NCBI GenBank assembly: GCA_903813345.2
Contig: CAIIXF020000007.1
Location: 9,121,730 to 9,185,729 of the forward strand
Source: Owenia fusiformis
Lineage: Eukaryota; Annelida; Polychaeta; Sabellida; Oweniidae
Reading direction: 5' to 3'
DNA: 64,000 bases
Shown here: positions 9,901 through 19,795 of the stretch, piece after piece
Numbering within the stretch: position 1 is the first letter of the stretch
Layout: every line of letters starts with the position of its first letter
Made by a program: the position numbers and the translations under genes
The notes under the pieces: model-generated
What the model was told of the DNA's origin: nothing
Seen by the model: only the letters and a program-made list of their open reading frames with translations
Databases searched by the model: none

Positions 9901-12900
9901 CTTCTACGCATCGTCCCTCGCAATGGTCGCACTGCTTGCATGGCACCCGGGACATGAGGTCTGCGTTCTGGTGCTTTGGTCCTGGTCGGTACTCCGTCTC
10001 AAATTGGAACTCTTGCAAGCTCTGTATCCATCTGGCTAACTGACCTTCTGGCTCTTTGAAGTTTACCAACCACCTCAAGGAGCTATGGTCAGTTCGCAGC
10101 AAAAACATCACTCCATACAGAAACTGCTTGAAATAACGAGTATAATTGACGACAGCTAACAGTTCACGTCTTGTCACACAATAATTTCGTTCATGTCGAT
10201 TCAATCTCTTGCTGGCATAGTATAACACCTTCTCCTCACCTTCTTGGATCTGCGAGAGTACTGCTCCTATAGCCTCAAGACTGGCGTCTGTATCCAATAT
10301 GTATTTGCATCCCTCCTTTGGATAACCCATCACTGGAGCGCTCATGAGTTTCTCCTTTAATGTTTTAAACGCCTCCTCGCAGTGTTCATTCCAATGGAAA
10401 ATGACATTCTTCTTTGTCAGTTCATGAAGTGGGCCTGCAATCATTGCGAAGTCCTTAATATGTCGTCTGTAATAGGAAACTCCGCCTATAAATTGACGCA
10501 CTTGTTTGACACTTTTTGGGGCTGGATACTCTGCTATCTGCTTTACCTTTTCTGGATTCGGAGTAACTCCCTCACGCGAGACCACGTGTCCCAGAAACTC
10601 AACTTCTTTGCGGAAAAGAGTACACTTAGATGGCTTCAGTCGAAGTCCAGCCTCCCTCAACCTTTCAAAAATTTCTTGCAGTCTCTCTACAGCCATCTCG
10701 AAGCTACTCCCAAAGGAGATGACGTCGTCCAAATATACGAGTGAGGTCTTAAGAGTCAGTCCCCGTAAGACTCTCTCCATGAGCCTACAGAAGGTAGATG
10801 GGGCTCCAGTCAAGCCAAATGGCATCACCACCCACTGGTATTGTCCACCTCTGACAGAAAAGGCTGTCTTCTCCCGATCTTTAGGATCTACCGGTACTTG
10901 CCAATAGCCGCTACATAAATCTAAGGTGGAGTAGAATTCGCTGTTTCCCATCAGGTCCAATGTCTCAGCAATGTTAGGAATTGGGAATGCATCCTTCTCG
11001 GTCACCTGATTTAAGCGCCGGTAGTCAACACAAAATCTCCACTTTCCGCCTTTCTTCTGAACCAACACAATAGGCGCTGACCAAGGACTCTGACTGTTCT
11101 CTATTATTCCTCGCTGCAACAAGTCTTTAACCTGTTTGTCCACCTCTAACTGTCGACCAGGAGGTAGACGCCGATATGACTGCTTAATCGGTTTGGCATC
11201 CCCCGTTGGAATTCTGTGTTCAGTCCACTCAGTCCGGCCAAGATCAGCATCAGATGACGCAAAAATATCAGCGTTTTGTAACAATAGTCTTCTTACTGCA
11301 GTACCTTGTTGGTTACTCAGACCCTGAGTACTTCGCAAGAGTAAATCCTCTAAATACTCTGGAAAGGTCTCTTGCGGAGAGTACTCCTCATGTGAACACT
11401 GCTCTTCCCCGATCTGCTCTTTACATCTCCCCGAGTAATCCTGTTCATCCTGACGAGCTTCAAAGTCGGCCACTGGGGAAGTCTTGCTCGTATCGCCCTC
11501 TGTCATAGTTGGACTCAAATCTTGATTTTCTTCTCTCACCCATGAAATGTTGTGTAGATTTTCCTCTTCCTGGGATATGCAATACACCTTTCCAGTACAT
11601 GGAGTAGCTACTCCCACTATACTCCCTTTTGTTAACTCCAGAGGAAGAGCAGATAAATTCCAAATCTCTGCAAAGCTGCTTCCATCGTTAATGGTAGTTA
11701 AGGTTGTAGCTAGTTCAAAAGCCTGGCTGGATCGCTTAAAATTAAAGTTGTTATCAATCAGGACTTCGTCGGTGCTCCCTGAGCAGTCAACCTCAATATC
11801 CACCAGTTTCCCACAGTAAGGCGAAATCACAACATCCTCTGCTATATGGCAGAGCCACTCCTGAGACAGCTCTTCCTCCTTGTGAGATGCACTGGAATAC
11901 TGCTCAGATGATTCGCCTCTCTCACAGGGTTCTGCACTTCCACTCCTTGGTGGGTCTCCTCTTTGTAGGTGAATATCTTTATTACTCTTTGGCGCTTTGG
12001 TCCCTTCGCCTAGTAGTCGTTCAGCTGGAGTAGTCTTTTCTTCCTCTATTGGCGGTAACCCCAGTGCCCAGGAAACTTTACTCTTTAAAAGGCCATCCAT
12101 CTTTTGTAGTTCTTTTGCTCTTCTCTGTGAAGTGGGCATCGTTGTATCAAACTTTGCAAGTTTACTCCCTGACGGACCGGAGACACCATGCTGTTGTAGT
12201 CTCTCTCTTTTCCGCAATCTCTTGTGTGTTGTGACTTTGCTCCCTTGGACTGGGTCTCCATCTGGTGACTTACAATCAGGAGTTAACTCTGATGTCGGAC
12301 TAGACCTTGACTCTTTACTCCCTGAAGCCTTGCTCCTAACTGAGCTATTCCTAAAGGTATTACACTGTTCCCTACTTCTCGGAATTTGGTCTACTGGAGT
12401 AAACTCCTTCACATACTCTTCAGACTGGGAGCTCTTGTAGATTCTTGACTCTTGGTACAGAGTATTTTTACTCTCAAGCTCAGCTCCCTGAGTAACTCCT
12501 ACTCCCCGCTCTGGATCTTGATTACTCCTACTCAGTTCACTCTCTAGGTGATTGTCTTTGAAGCTAAATGCCTTGTTCTTGCTCAAACACAGCTCATCAA
12601 CTGGGATGCCTTCTCCTTGCCCGGAGGAATTGGTCAGTTTTTCATAACATCGATCCTCTTCAATTTGCTCCTTCTCTAGCGCTGAAGTATTCCCCTCATC
12701 TTCCTGGCTACTCTCCTCAATTCCTGACTCTTTGTAAAATTCCTCCCCCGGATCTGTGTCGTCTTCATCCACATTTCGATCAAATGTTGTCTTCCTGGTC
12801 CCCTTTTCTCCAACTTCCTCTCTAGTTGGTCTAAGTGAGGTAGAGTTAGCAGTACATTGTATTGATTCCTCATCTGTTTTTCCAACTTCGTTGTCTTCCT

Positions 12901-15337
12901 CAGGGTTCTGGAAGTGCATCTTTAGGTCAGCATAGTCAATGATTGCTCTACTGGCAGATAAATACTCAGAGCCGAGAATCCCATCTTGAGCAATGTCAGC
13001 CACCACAATGTTCATTGGAGTATTCTTGCCATCCAACTCAATGTCACATGTTAACATGCCATAAATAGCTAGATGCGACCCATCTGCCTGGGTAAAGAGT
13101 CGAGTAGATGGCCTCAGAGAAGGACGACGTCTCCTTGGGATTCGGTTATAGCAATCTCGCCCTAACATTGTGCTCACAGCTCCTGAGTCGACAAGGAATT
13201 CCATTTTGGTTCCACAGATGTACACTTCAGCCATAATTTTCCGAACCAGCTCCTCACTGTTCTCCACAGTCACCTCCTCGTCCCTATCCGCCATGAACCT
13301 CACAGGACTCATTGAATTTGTGTTGTCTGTTCTTGGTGAGTTTTTCTCTCTTCTTGGTTTCTCTGGCAATGGACAGTCGTATGATAAGTGACCTGGTTTG
13401 TTACAATTGTAGCAAGTCAACGTGGGACACCGCCTCACTATATGTCCCTCCTCTCCACATTTTTTACATGTGGGTAACCGTTTTGATGAAGACCCGCTGT
13501 TTGTGATTTCAGCTACCCTTTTACTTATTTCTTCCATCTTTTTCTGCATCTGCTGGAGTTTAACGCTGACATCGTTACCCTCTTCCACTTGTAGGACTTT
13601 ATGATCTCTTTTTGGTTTAAGACCCCTCCGTATCCTCTCCAATTCCTGGTAACTTTCCTCTTTTAAAGCTACTTCGATAGCTTTATCAAGAGAATCTGGG
13701 TCTTTCCTATGAATTGCCTGTCTTAAGTCATCGTCTGGTATTGCTTGTTCGAAACTTCTTCTGGCCAGCCGGTCTTGAGCATTCCTACTCATCTCTGGGT
13801 AAGCCAGTGAAGTCAAACGTCGGATACTCTGACCTAAACTCTGAAGGGATTCTTTTGGCCTCCGGGTGCGACTGCACAGTTCAGCCTCATAGACATCCGC
13901 CTTCCCTCCCGGGCCAAACCTCTTTTCTAATGCCAGGAGTAAATCTTCATAGGAGTATCCTTCATCCAGCTCCAGGACCAACTGTTGGGCATCTCCTCTG
14001 AGGTTTGTTGCCAGGTATTGTCTCTTTTCTTGTGGAGACCAACCATTGTTCTCCACACAAGTAGCGAAGTAGGCCCTGTAATCCTTCCAAGGAGTACTGC
14101 CATCAAATGTCTGTGTGGGCTTGATTCTTGTTCGAGTAGTAGGACTCTTGTTGGACTCTATCAATTTTGAACACATGTCCACCATCTTGGCCATGAGCAT
14201 CGAGTTTGACTCCTCTTGTACAAGCCTACTTGGCTGGGAATTTTCCTGCACTCCTGTAGGTTGTCTTCCTTCAGATTCACCCTCATCAAGGCCAGGTGCA
14301 TAACCTGTCAGACCGTCTTTTTTCTTTCCATCAAGGCGTCCAAGATAGGACTCTGCAGAGTGCGGTTGGGAAGGGCCTTTACTCCTTTGCAAGTTACTGT
14401 TGCCAAGCTCGCTTGCTCCATAAAAGTCTGTACTCTTGGATAGCTGCCCTTGGGGAGTTGGTTCTGAACTCCCGTGTCTTTCTTCCCGGAGTAGGGGAGT
14501 AGGCTGTAATAGCCTTTCCTGTAGTTCTGGGGCACTTTGACCATCTTTCCCGGATAATGGCCATCTATTACCCCCCATCTTTGCATCTGGTGCCCATGCC
14601 CGTCCAAGATGTGATGCTAACTCTTTCCCACTGTATCCATCTTGTCTCTGTAGTGATGGTTTCTTTGTATAAATCCCAGAGCACACTTCTCCATAGGCCT
14701 GTGAACTGACTCTACTCTTTTGCTCTGGCTCCAAGTTTTCGGGAGTCACGCGACTGTCATCTTGAGCAGCAGGGAGGCGCTGTACTATCTCAGACAGGAA
14801 ACCCTTGAATTCTTGTTGAGCCTCTTGATGAGTTGTATTCAGCTTCTCTATCTGTTTCTGGATCTCCCCTTTACTCAAATGTACTTCTCTTCGAAGGTCT
14901 TCCTGCCCCGAGTACACTTCTCTTCTCAGGCCTTCATACATAGTCTTGTTCTGCAGCGCTTGTGCCTTCATCTGGCTGCTGAACACAGACATCTGGAGTT
15001 GCTGACTCTGTAACTCCTGATCCATGGGCATGGTGACCCCAGGAGATCTTCCCTCCAGCACAGTCGAAGTTAAAGGAAAGCCTCTCGATGGCGTCATCCC
15101 ATACCCTACTCCTGGTACCATATAACCCGTCTTGGACCTTGCTCCTTCGGGATTTTCTTCCACTTCTCCTGTAGAATCTACTCCACACATCCCTGGCACT
15201 GTATCATCTAGCTCCATGTTCACTTGGGTGTAGTCCCCCTTGAAGAACACAGTGTTGTCCGCAGACTCCTCTTCCTGTTGTCCTCCTTCCATCCTGGAGA
15301 CTATACCATCAGGGCCTTCTTCTTGTTTAGAAGCCAT
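6923..15337 (-). CDS. Gag-Pol polyprotein with SR-rich and C2H2 zinc-finger C-terminal extension (2804 aa)
   Basis: One open frame with no frameshift or stop between gag and pol. Approximate residues: coiled coil 105-185; retrotransposon Gag domain 400-590; two CCHC knuckles 622-655 (CKKCGEEGHIVRRC, CYNCNKPGHLSYDC); aspartic protease with DSG at ~716; a long acidic, Ser-rich linker to ~1350; reverse transcriptase 1390-1560 with YLDD at ~1534; RNase H (LDTDAS) ~1683; integrase HHCC 1920-1960 and catalytic D, D, E near 1990, 2050 and 2085, with 35 residues between the last two; GPY/F-type module (RWVGPFQVV) ~2225. About 550 residues follow, with an SR tract at ~2440-2525 that includes a tandem SRDRSPKRQER-type repeat, and one C2H2 finger (CSLCAQVF...HMRHLH, C-x2-C-x12-H-x4-H) at ~2637-2660. 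All visible catalytic residues are intact. The protein should copy its RNA into DNA and integrate it. The role of the tail is unknown; nucleic-acid or splicing-factor binding is an inference. The start ATG lies about 40 nt downstream of the primer-binding site. Confidence 0.95.
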   Translation of the reverse strand: MASKQEEGPDGIVSRMEGGQQEEESADNTVFFKGDYTQVNMELDDTVPGMCGVDSTGEVEENPEGARSKTGYMVPGVGYGMTPSRGFPLTSTVLEGRSPGVTMPMDQELQSQQLQMSVFSSQMKAQALQNKTMYEGLRREVYSGQEDLRREVHLSKGEIQKQIEKLNTTHQEAQQEFKGFLSEIVQRLPAAQDDSRVTPENLEPEQKSRVSSQAYGEVCSGIYTKKPSLQRQDGYSGKELASHLGRAWAPDAKMGGNRWPLSGKDGQSAPELQERLLQPTPLLREERHGSSEPTPQGQLSKSTDFYGASELGNSNLQRSKGPSQPHSAESYLGRLDGKKKDGLTGYAPGLDEGESEGRQPTGVQENSQPSRLVQEESNSMLMAKMVDMCSKLIESNKSPTTRTRIKPTQTFDGSTPWKDYRAYFATCVENNGWSPQEKRQYLATNLRGDAQQLVLELDEGYSYEDLLLALEKRFGPGGKADVYEAELCSRTRRPKESLQSLGQSIRRLTSLAYPEMSRNAQDRLARRSFEQAIPDDDLRQAIHRKDPDSLDKAIEVALKEESYQELERIRRGLKPKRDHKVLQVEEGNDVSVKLQQMQKKMEEISKRVAEITNSGSSSKRLPTCKKCGEEGHIVRRCPTLTCYNCNKPGHLSYDCPLPEKPRREKNSPRTDNTNSMSPVRFMADRDEEVTVENSEELVRKIMAEVYICGTKMEFLVDSGAVSTMLGRDCYNRIPRRRRPSLRPSTRLFTQADGSHLAIYGMLTCDIELDGKNTPMNIVVADIAQDGILGSEYLSASRAIIDYADLKMHFQNPEEDNEVGKTDEESIQCTANSTSLRPTREEVGEKGTRKTTFDRNVDEDDTDPGEEFYKESGIEESSQEDEGNTSALEKEQIEEDRCYEKLTNSSGQGEGIPVDELCLSKNKAFSFKDNHLESELSRSNQDPERGVGVTQGAELESKNTLYQESRIYKSSQSEEYVKEFTPVDQIPRSREQCNTFRNSSVRSKASGSKESRSSPTSELTPDCKSPDGDPVQGSKVTTHKRLRKRERLQQHGVSGPSGSKLAKFDTTMPTSQRRAKELQKMDGLLKSKVSWALGLPPIEEEKTTPAERLLGEGTKAPKSNKDIHLQRGDPPRSGSAEPCERGESSEQYSSASHKEEELSQEWLCHIAEDVVISPYCGKLVDIEVDCSGSTDEVLIDNNFNFKRSSQAFELATTLTTINDGSSFAEIWNLSALPLELTKGSIVGVATPCTGKVYCISQEEENLHNISWVREENQDLSPTMTEGDTSKTSPVADFEARQDEQDYSGRCKEQIGEEQCSHEEYSPQETFPEYLEDLLLRSTQGLSNQQGTAVRRLLLQNADIFASSDADLGRTEWTEHRIPTGDAKPIKQSYRRLPPGRQLEVDKQVKDLLQRGIIENSQSPWSAPIVLVQKKGGKWRFCVDYRRLNQVTEKDAFPIPNIAETLDLMGNSEFYSTLDLCSGYWQVPVDPKDREKTAFSVRGGQYQWVVMPFGLTGAPSTFCRLMERVLRGLTLKTSLVYLDDVISFGSSFEMAVERLQEIFERLREAGLRLKPSKCTLFRKEVEFLGHVVSREGVTPNPEKVKQIAEYPAPKSVKQVRQFIGGVSYYRRHIKDFAMIAGPLHELTKKNVIFHWNEHCEEAFKTLKEKLMSAPVMGYPKEGCKYILDTDASLEAIGAVLSQIQEGEEKVLYYASKRLNRHERNYCVTRRELLAVVNYTRYFKQFLYGVMFLLRTDHSSLRWLVNFKEPEGQLARWIQSLQEFQFETEYRPGPKHQNADLMSRVPCKQCDHCEGRCVEEQIEEQSEDDILTVSLDQEWTLEDIGVAQREDRDLTQIINSLEENKEKPSWEDISSKSPIVKKLWIQWSRLQLQSGVLCRVWEEEDGSITRLQVVTPGVLKPRVLDLGHSSPTAGHHGVKRTLERCRRAFYWPNLSADVRSYCRTCEICESRKNPPRRKKAPLQQLRVGAPMERWGIDVLGPFPETPRGNKLLLVCSDYFSKWPEVFPLPDQTAVTVANKLVGEICSRWGVPKELHSDQGRNFESEVFQEVCQLMGIDKTRTTPFHPQSNGLVERFNHTLVDNITKLLAPTYCQDDWDLKVPLALMAYRSSVHKATGETPSMMMMGREMKASLERMIAVPETSELATDHALALRRCLEEVHEKARDVLELAVSRQRLDYNRKVDKELYPVGSAVWLMNKTRRKGRSPKLQPRWVGPFQVVSQLSPVTYRIREKGTGKPRIVHFNLLKPFHCALPKKWPRVDEIVRDKPVLSSDPLRDLTMPEDDKRCGEEHKPDKDTNFDAKDELPNQEELESPPPMEAPEGPNDHLKEEPEEKCSDPTWLNEEKPIKHGEELKDGFRDKLQDQAPPCLKKVPVRKLVKTEKAGGKKERCPKIEPLQIESKGGVLPKRQKKQPSRYNDFVLFAVDEMARSRSRSRRRREQSRDRKAHHKHAEEKKSEHVSRRDEPTRRRVVIEKPPSRDRSPKRQEREKPPNRDRSPKRQERKLGVHPFGKMIAATKNYVKSEIKAVASSKGDSKKKRLDTHKSPDSHVKRSDQTLSSSHHKTGTSGSTGFSTKSTSGTDHRDGLDSSHNFQERMTSAVNLISSISCPTAESAKVGPETDTSHVCSLCAQVFTRKFNLQRHMRHLHGIDTTSLGEEPKVPFFPLTPNLEEEVDDSPVEQDHETPTSEADGESGDGKASTREHKDGLAEDHYSSDTDQDGRQEREVEGESPPITLDIPEENKSEPKGKETSTKSKASVPSATARSPEVRTIGTQTHGPSFAPNVYVHVDQVYF

Positions 15338-15374
15338 TTTCTTCTCTTAAGTCTTCGTTCCCCGTCAGCAAATA

Positions 15375-15392
15375 ATCCCACCGCTGCCACCA
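15375..15392 (-). promoter_or_regulatory. tRNA-Leu primer-binding site
   Basis: On the minus strand, one base after the 5' LTR, the sequence TGGTGGCAGCGGTGGGAT is perfectly complementary over 18 nt to the 3' end of a metazoan tRNA-Leu, including the CCA tail (ATCCCACCGCTGCCACCA). It primes minus-strand DNA synthesis. Confidence 0.88.
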
Positions 15393-15637
15393 ATGTCGGA
15401 CCTGGCCAAAATCTGGTAGTGTGGTTGTGGTCGGGTCACGAACAATTTATTTAATATGGGATTCTCACTGGTTTTATGTGGGCGCAGACCTGGTTTGGTG
15501 GTACTGCTTTCACTGAAAGGGGAGGTGGTTACACATTTATATACAAAATTCAAATATATAGGTTTTTTATAATTTATTAACACTTTAATTTTGAAAACAA
15601 ATAAAACACAAATGTCCATGTAATAAATATCTCTGAG

Positions 15638-17134
15638 TTGTCTTGTTGCTCTTCTCTTGTTTGCACTCTGCTCTACTTTTACTCTTCTTCACTCTGCTCA
15701 GGGGTCACTCTGCTTTACTCTTCTGTTCTCTGACGTCATTTACTCTGCTTTAGTTTCACTCTGTTCTGCTCTGGTTACTCTTTATTCCGCTCTGCTCTGC
15801 TTTACTCTATTCTGCTCTGGTTACTCTTTATTCCGCTCTGCTCTACTTTACTCTCTATTCTGTTCTGGTTACTCTTTACTCCTCTCTGCTCTGATTTACT
15901 CTGTTCTGCTCAGGTTACTCTTTACTCCTTTCTGTTCTGCTCTGCTTACTCTTTCCCCTGTTCAGCTCTGCTTACTCTTTATTCTGTTCTGCTTACTCTT
16001 TACTCTGCACTGCTCTGCTTACTCTTTATTCTGTTCTGCTTACTCTTTACTCTGCACTGCTCTGCTTACTCTTTCCCCTGTTCTGCTCTGCTTACTCTTT
16101 ATTCTACTCTGCTTACTCTTTACTCCTATCTTCTCTGCTCTGGTTACTCTCTACTCCTATCTGCTCTGTTCTGCTTTAATCTGTTCTGCTCTGCTTACTC
16201 TTTACTCTGCACTGCTCTGCTTTACTCTTTACTCTACCCTCGTCTCTGCTATTCACTCTGCTTTACTCTTTTCTGCTCTGGTTACTCTTTATTCCGCTCT
16301 GTTCTGCTTACTCTCTATTCTGCTCTGGTTACTCTTTACTCCTTTCTGTTCTACTCTACTCAGGGTTACTCTTTATTCCGCTCTGTTCTGCTTTAATCTG
16401 TTCTGCTCTGCTTACTCTTTATTCTGTTCTGCTTACTCTTTACTCTATTCTGCTCTGGTTACTCTTTATTCCGCTCTGCTCTGCTTTACTCTATTCTGCT
16501 CTGGTTACTCTTTATTCCGCTCTGCTCTACTTTACTCTGGTCTGCTCTGGTTATTCTTTATTCTACTCTGCTTACTCTTTACTCCTATCTTCTCTGCTCT
16601 GGTTACTCTCTACTCCTATCTGCTCTGTTCTGCTTTAATCTGTTCTGCTCTGCTTACTCTTTACTCTGCACTGCTCTGCTTTACTCTTTACTCTACCCTC
16701 GTCTCTGCTATTCACTCTGCTTTACTCTTTTCTGCTCTGGTTACTCTTTATTCCGCTCTGTTCTGCTTACTCTCTATTCTGCTCTGGTTACTCTTTACTC
16801 CTTTCTGTTCTACTCTACTCAGGGTTACTCTTTATTCCGCTCTGTTCTGCTTTAATCTGTTCTGCTCTGCTTACTCTTTATTCTACTCTGCTTACTCTTT
16901 ACTCCTATCTTCTCTGCTCTGGTTACTCTCTACTCCTATCTGCTCTGTTCTGCTTTAATCTGTTCTGCTCTGCTTACTCTTTACTCTGCACTGCTCTGCT
17001 TTACTCTTTACTCTACCCTCGTCTCTGCTATTCCCTCTGCTTTACTCTTTTCTGCTCTGGTTACTCTTTATTCCGCTCTGTTCTGCTTACTCTCTATTCT
17101 GCTCTGGTTACTCTTTACTCCTTTCTGTTCTACT
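15638..17134. repeat. CT-rich degenerate repeat field in the 5' LTR
   Basis: Same sequence as 2824-4320. It lies in the body of the LTR, well away from the LTR/primer-site junction at 15394. Confidence 0.85.
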
Positions 17135-17620
17135 CTACTCAGGGTTACTCTTCTTCAGCCTGGGTTACTCGTCTTTACTCTTCGCTGCTCTGCTCTACTC
17201 AGGGTTACTCTTCTTCAGCCTGGGTTACTCTTCTTTACTCTTCGCCGCTCTGCTCTACTCAGGGTTACTCTTCTTCAGCCTGGGTTACTCGTCTTTACTC
17301 TTCGCCGCTCTGCTCTACTCAGGGTTACTCTATTTCAGCCTGGGTTACTCTTCTTTACTCTTCGCCGCTCTGCTCTACTCAGGGTTACTCTTCTTCAGCC
17401 TGGGTTACTCGTCTTTACTCTTCGCCACTCTGCTCTACTCAGGGTTACTCTTCTTCAGCCTGGGTTACTCTTCTTTACTCTTCGCCGCTCTGCTCTACTC
17501 AGGGTTACTCTTCTTCAGCCTGGGTTACTCGTCTTTACTCTTCGCCGCTCTGCTCTACTCAGGGTTACTCTTCTTCAGCCTGGGTTACTCTTCTTTACTC
17601 TTGGCCGCTCTGCTACTCAG
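17135..17620. repeat. 60-bp tandem array, 8 copies, in the 5' LTR
   Basis: Copy of the array at 4321-4806, with the same alternation of unit variants and the same single-base variants (for example the CTATTTCAGCC unit). Confidence 0.9.
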
Positions 17621-19243
17621 GGTTACTCTTCTCCAGCCCGGTTGTTCAAAACAAGACTAGTAATTCGGGAATATCAATCAAATTATGAGATTAGACCCCA
17701 ATTACCAGTCCAAAAGGAAATAACTCTACTGCTCAACAAAATACTTGCTCCGGATGGAATCAAGAATGTTGATCAAATCCTGAGATTAGATTTGATCCAC
17801 ACACTTCAATGAGGATAAAACTACAGCTCAAAAATAAGAAAATGCTTGCTTTAAGGAACGAGTAGTTCAAGAATGTCAATCAAATTCTGAGATTAGACTT
17901 GAACCACACGTGGACCGGAAGTCATCCAAGATGGCGGAATTGCAAAGGATTGTGGGGAGTGTATGATGCAATCACCAAAATCTCAATGTCAAATCGAAAA
18001 AAGCATCAAATTAACCTTTTGATTGTATCACAAAAAGGAATTATAGGAATATATCAGCACTTACAAAATCTGGAACATGTTCTTTAGACGTCTCTAACTG
18101 CTAATTCACTCACAGTTCTCCTTGTTCGCCCACATCACACCATGCCAAATGGTCCTATATCCACGTGTCATGGTATTTTCCGTCACGAAACGATAAATAT
18201 ACTCCAACTAACGCTAATCCACACTTGGTTAATCTCCAGACTTCCTCAGATTTATCAGCATCCACAAACACAATAAACATCCAATAATAGAATCAAATTT
18301 TCCATTATATTCCCGATTTAGCTTTAAAAATGATGCTACACATCCTCACACTTCAACATTTAAAGCAAGACTAACATCAGGTGATCAGATTATCTCCTAT
18401 CTTAACCCACTAATGAGATGCATAAGGAAGCTATCTGATTGGCTACAGCTGGACTAAGCTGGTGTGTTTACTCCATTTGGTGATGCATTGTGGGAAATCA
18501 CTATGACAATGTCAATCACAGATCCTTTAATTGCCGATGACTCATAACCATGTGGCACATTTCTCCTATGGGTTGACCAATTCTAGGACAAGGGTTCCCG
18601 CACAAGCAAAGAGTAAGGTTACTCTTACTCTTACTCCCAGCTTACTCCTTGAGTTTATGGTTACTCCTAAGTTACTCTTTGAGATTTGCACTTACTCTTA
18701 GTTTACTCTTTTTATTAGTTTAGGTTTTTGGGGTTAAACTACCGAAGACCAGGCATAGCACATAAGCATAATAAGGATGGCACTGTTAGAAGAAAGAGTA
18801 AGTTACCCAATCCCCGGAAATATGAATTTAAACTATTACAGAAGTAAGGAACGTTATCCCTAATTGTTCCCAGATAATATAAAACATAAATGTATATCAG
18901 AAAAATACCCTACTAGGGGGGTAATGAAGTTATAACCACAAAGTAATTTGACCTAGATATTCGAAAAAGAAAGTAAACACAACTCGAACGAAAAAATTCT
19001 ACTCTGCACGATCATTACATCTAAATTCAGGCAAGTTTCTCTTAGATTATCACATAATATTACTCTTGATACTTATATGAATGAAGGGAATATAAAAATA
19101 AATGGAAACCTACCAGGAGATCGCAGGAAAGGAGCCTTTTTTTTAAATTTTGAAATGACAATTCTCGTGTATTTGAAATTTCAGAACTAGCGCCCTCTAG
19201 CGTAGATTAAATTTTGAAAGGTGGGAAATTCAAATTTCCCACA

Positions 19244-19795
19244 ATATGTTAGATCAATGCATTACCTCTAGGGAAAGCACTCATAGAGATGGTAAACAAT
19301 TTCGACTTTGAGACAGGGAAGATGCAAACAGCCCACCCACATTTTTTTTGAAATGTTGTTCTGATTTTCAACCCCTTCCACCCCTGCTTTTTCAATTTTT
19401 GTTGCATCAAGATGTTGCATTTTGACACACATTTAATCCCTCTAAAGGAATAGGTGATTCCTTCGGGGGTTTTAAAGATATCCATTATGGGTGAAAAAGG
19501 GGGTTAACTTTGTGTCAAAACAGTTGTTCATATTGATGCAAGAAAAATTAAAAAAGCAGGAGTGGAAGGGGTGTTGGAAATCAGGAAAATATTTCAGAAG
19601 AAACATGCGGGTGTGTTTTTTGCATCTTCCCTGTCTCAAAGTCGAAATTATTTTATCACCTCTAGGAGAGCTTTTCCTTGAATTAATGCATTGGTCTAAC
19701 ATATGCACCTGTTTAAATCCTTAGAAAATAGCCAAAATCCAACATATGACTGTCCGAAATCTGTTGCGATACTTTCACTCTTCCTTTGAATAAAC
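19244..19795. repeat. Rest of the foldback repeat into which the LTR element inserted
   Basis: Sequence 19244-~19470 pairs as an inverted repeat with ~19485-19716 (ATATGTTAGA..CAATGCATT against AATGCATTGGTCTAACATAT, and the CCCTTCCAC / GTGGAAGGGG blocks). 19697-19795 pairs with 2486-2579 on the far side of the retrotransposon. Without the LTR element it would be one ~650-bp near-palindrome with arms of ~320 bp. The retrotransposon target ATAT falls within one arm. Confidence 0.8.

Larger units (their letters stand above)
2580..19243 (-). mobile_element. Giant Ty3/gypsy-type LTR retrotransposon, complete (16,664 bp)
   Basis: Direct repeats at 2580-6429 and 15394-19243 are each 3,850 bp and begin TG and end CA. 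The 4-bp sequence ATAT flanks both ends (2576-2579 and 19244-19247). Reading the minus strand the order is 5' LTR, primer-binding site complementary to tRNA-Leu, one gag-pol frame, about 490 bp of 3' untranslated sequence, polypurine tract, 3' LTR. The domain order PR-RT-RNase H-integrase marks the Ty3/gypsy (Metaviridae) lineage. Comparing the LTRs by eye I find only four substitutions and two 1-base homopolymer length changes, so the insertion is very recent. No envelope-like frame is seen. The element lies in intron 2 of the NTF2-like gene, opposite in orientation to it. Confidence 0.95.
15394..19243 (-). repeat. 5' LTR (3,850 bp)
   Basis: Pairs with 2580-6429 at an offset of 12,814. Differences seen by eye: C/T near 4950, A/G and C/A near 4998-5013, G/A near 5839, an A-run of 7 versus 6 near 6170, and a T-run of 7 versus 8 near 6325. 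The promoter should lie here, reading leftwards; I cannot place a TATA box with confidence. Confidence 0.95.

Noticed and set aside
2580-19243. Envelope gene (retrovirus-like) in the giant LTR element
   Set aside because: Between the gag-pol stop and the polypurine tract there are only ~480 noncoding bases, and the C-terminal tail shows no signal peptide or membrane segment.
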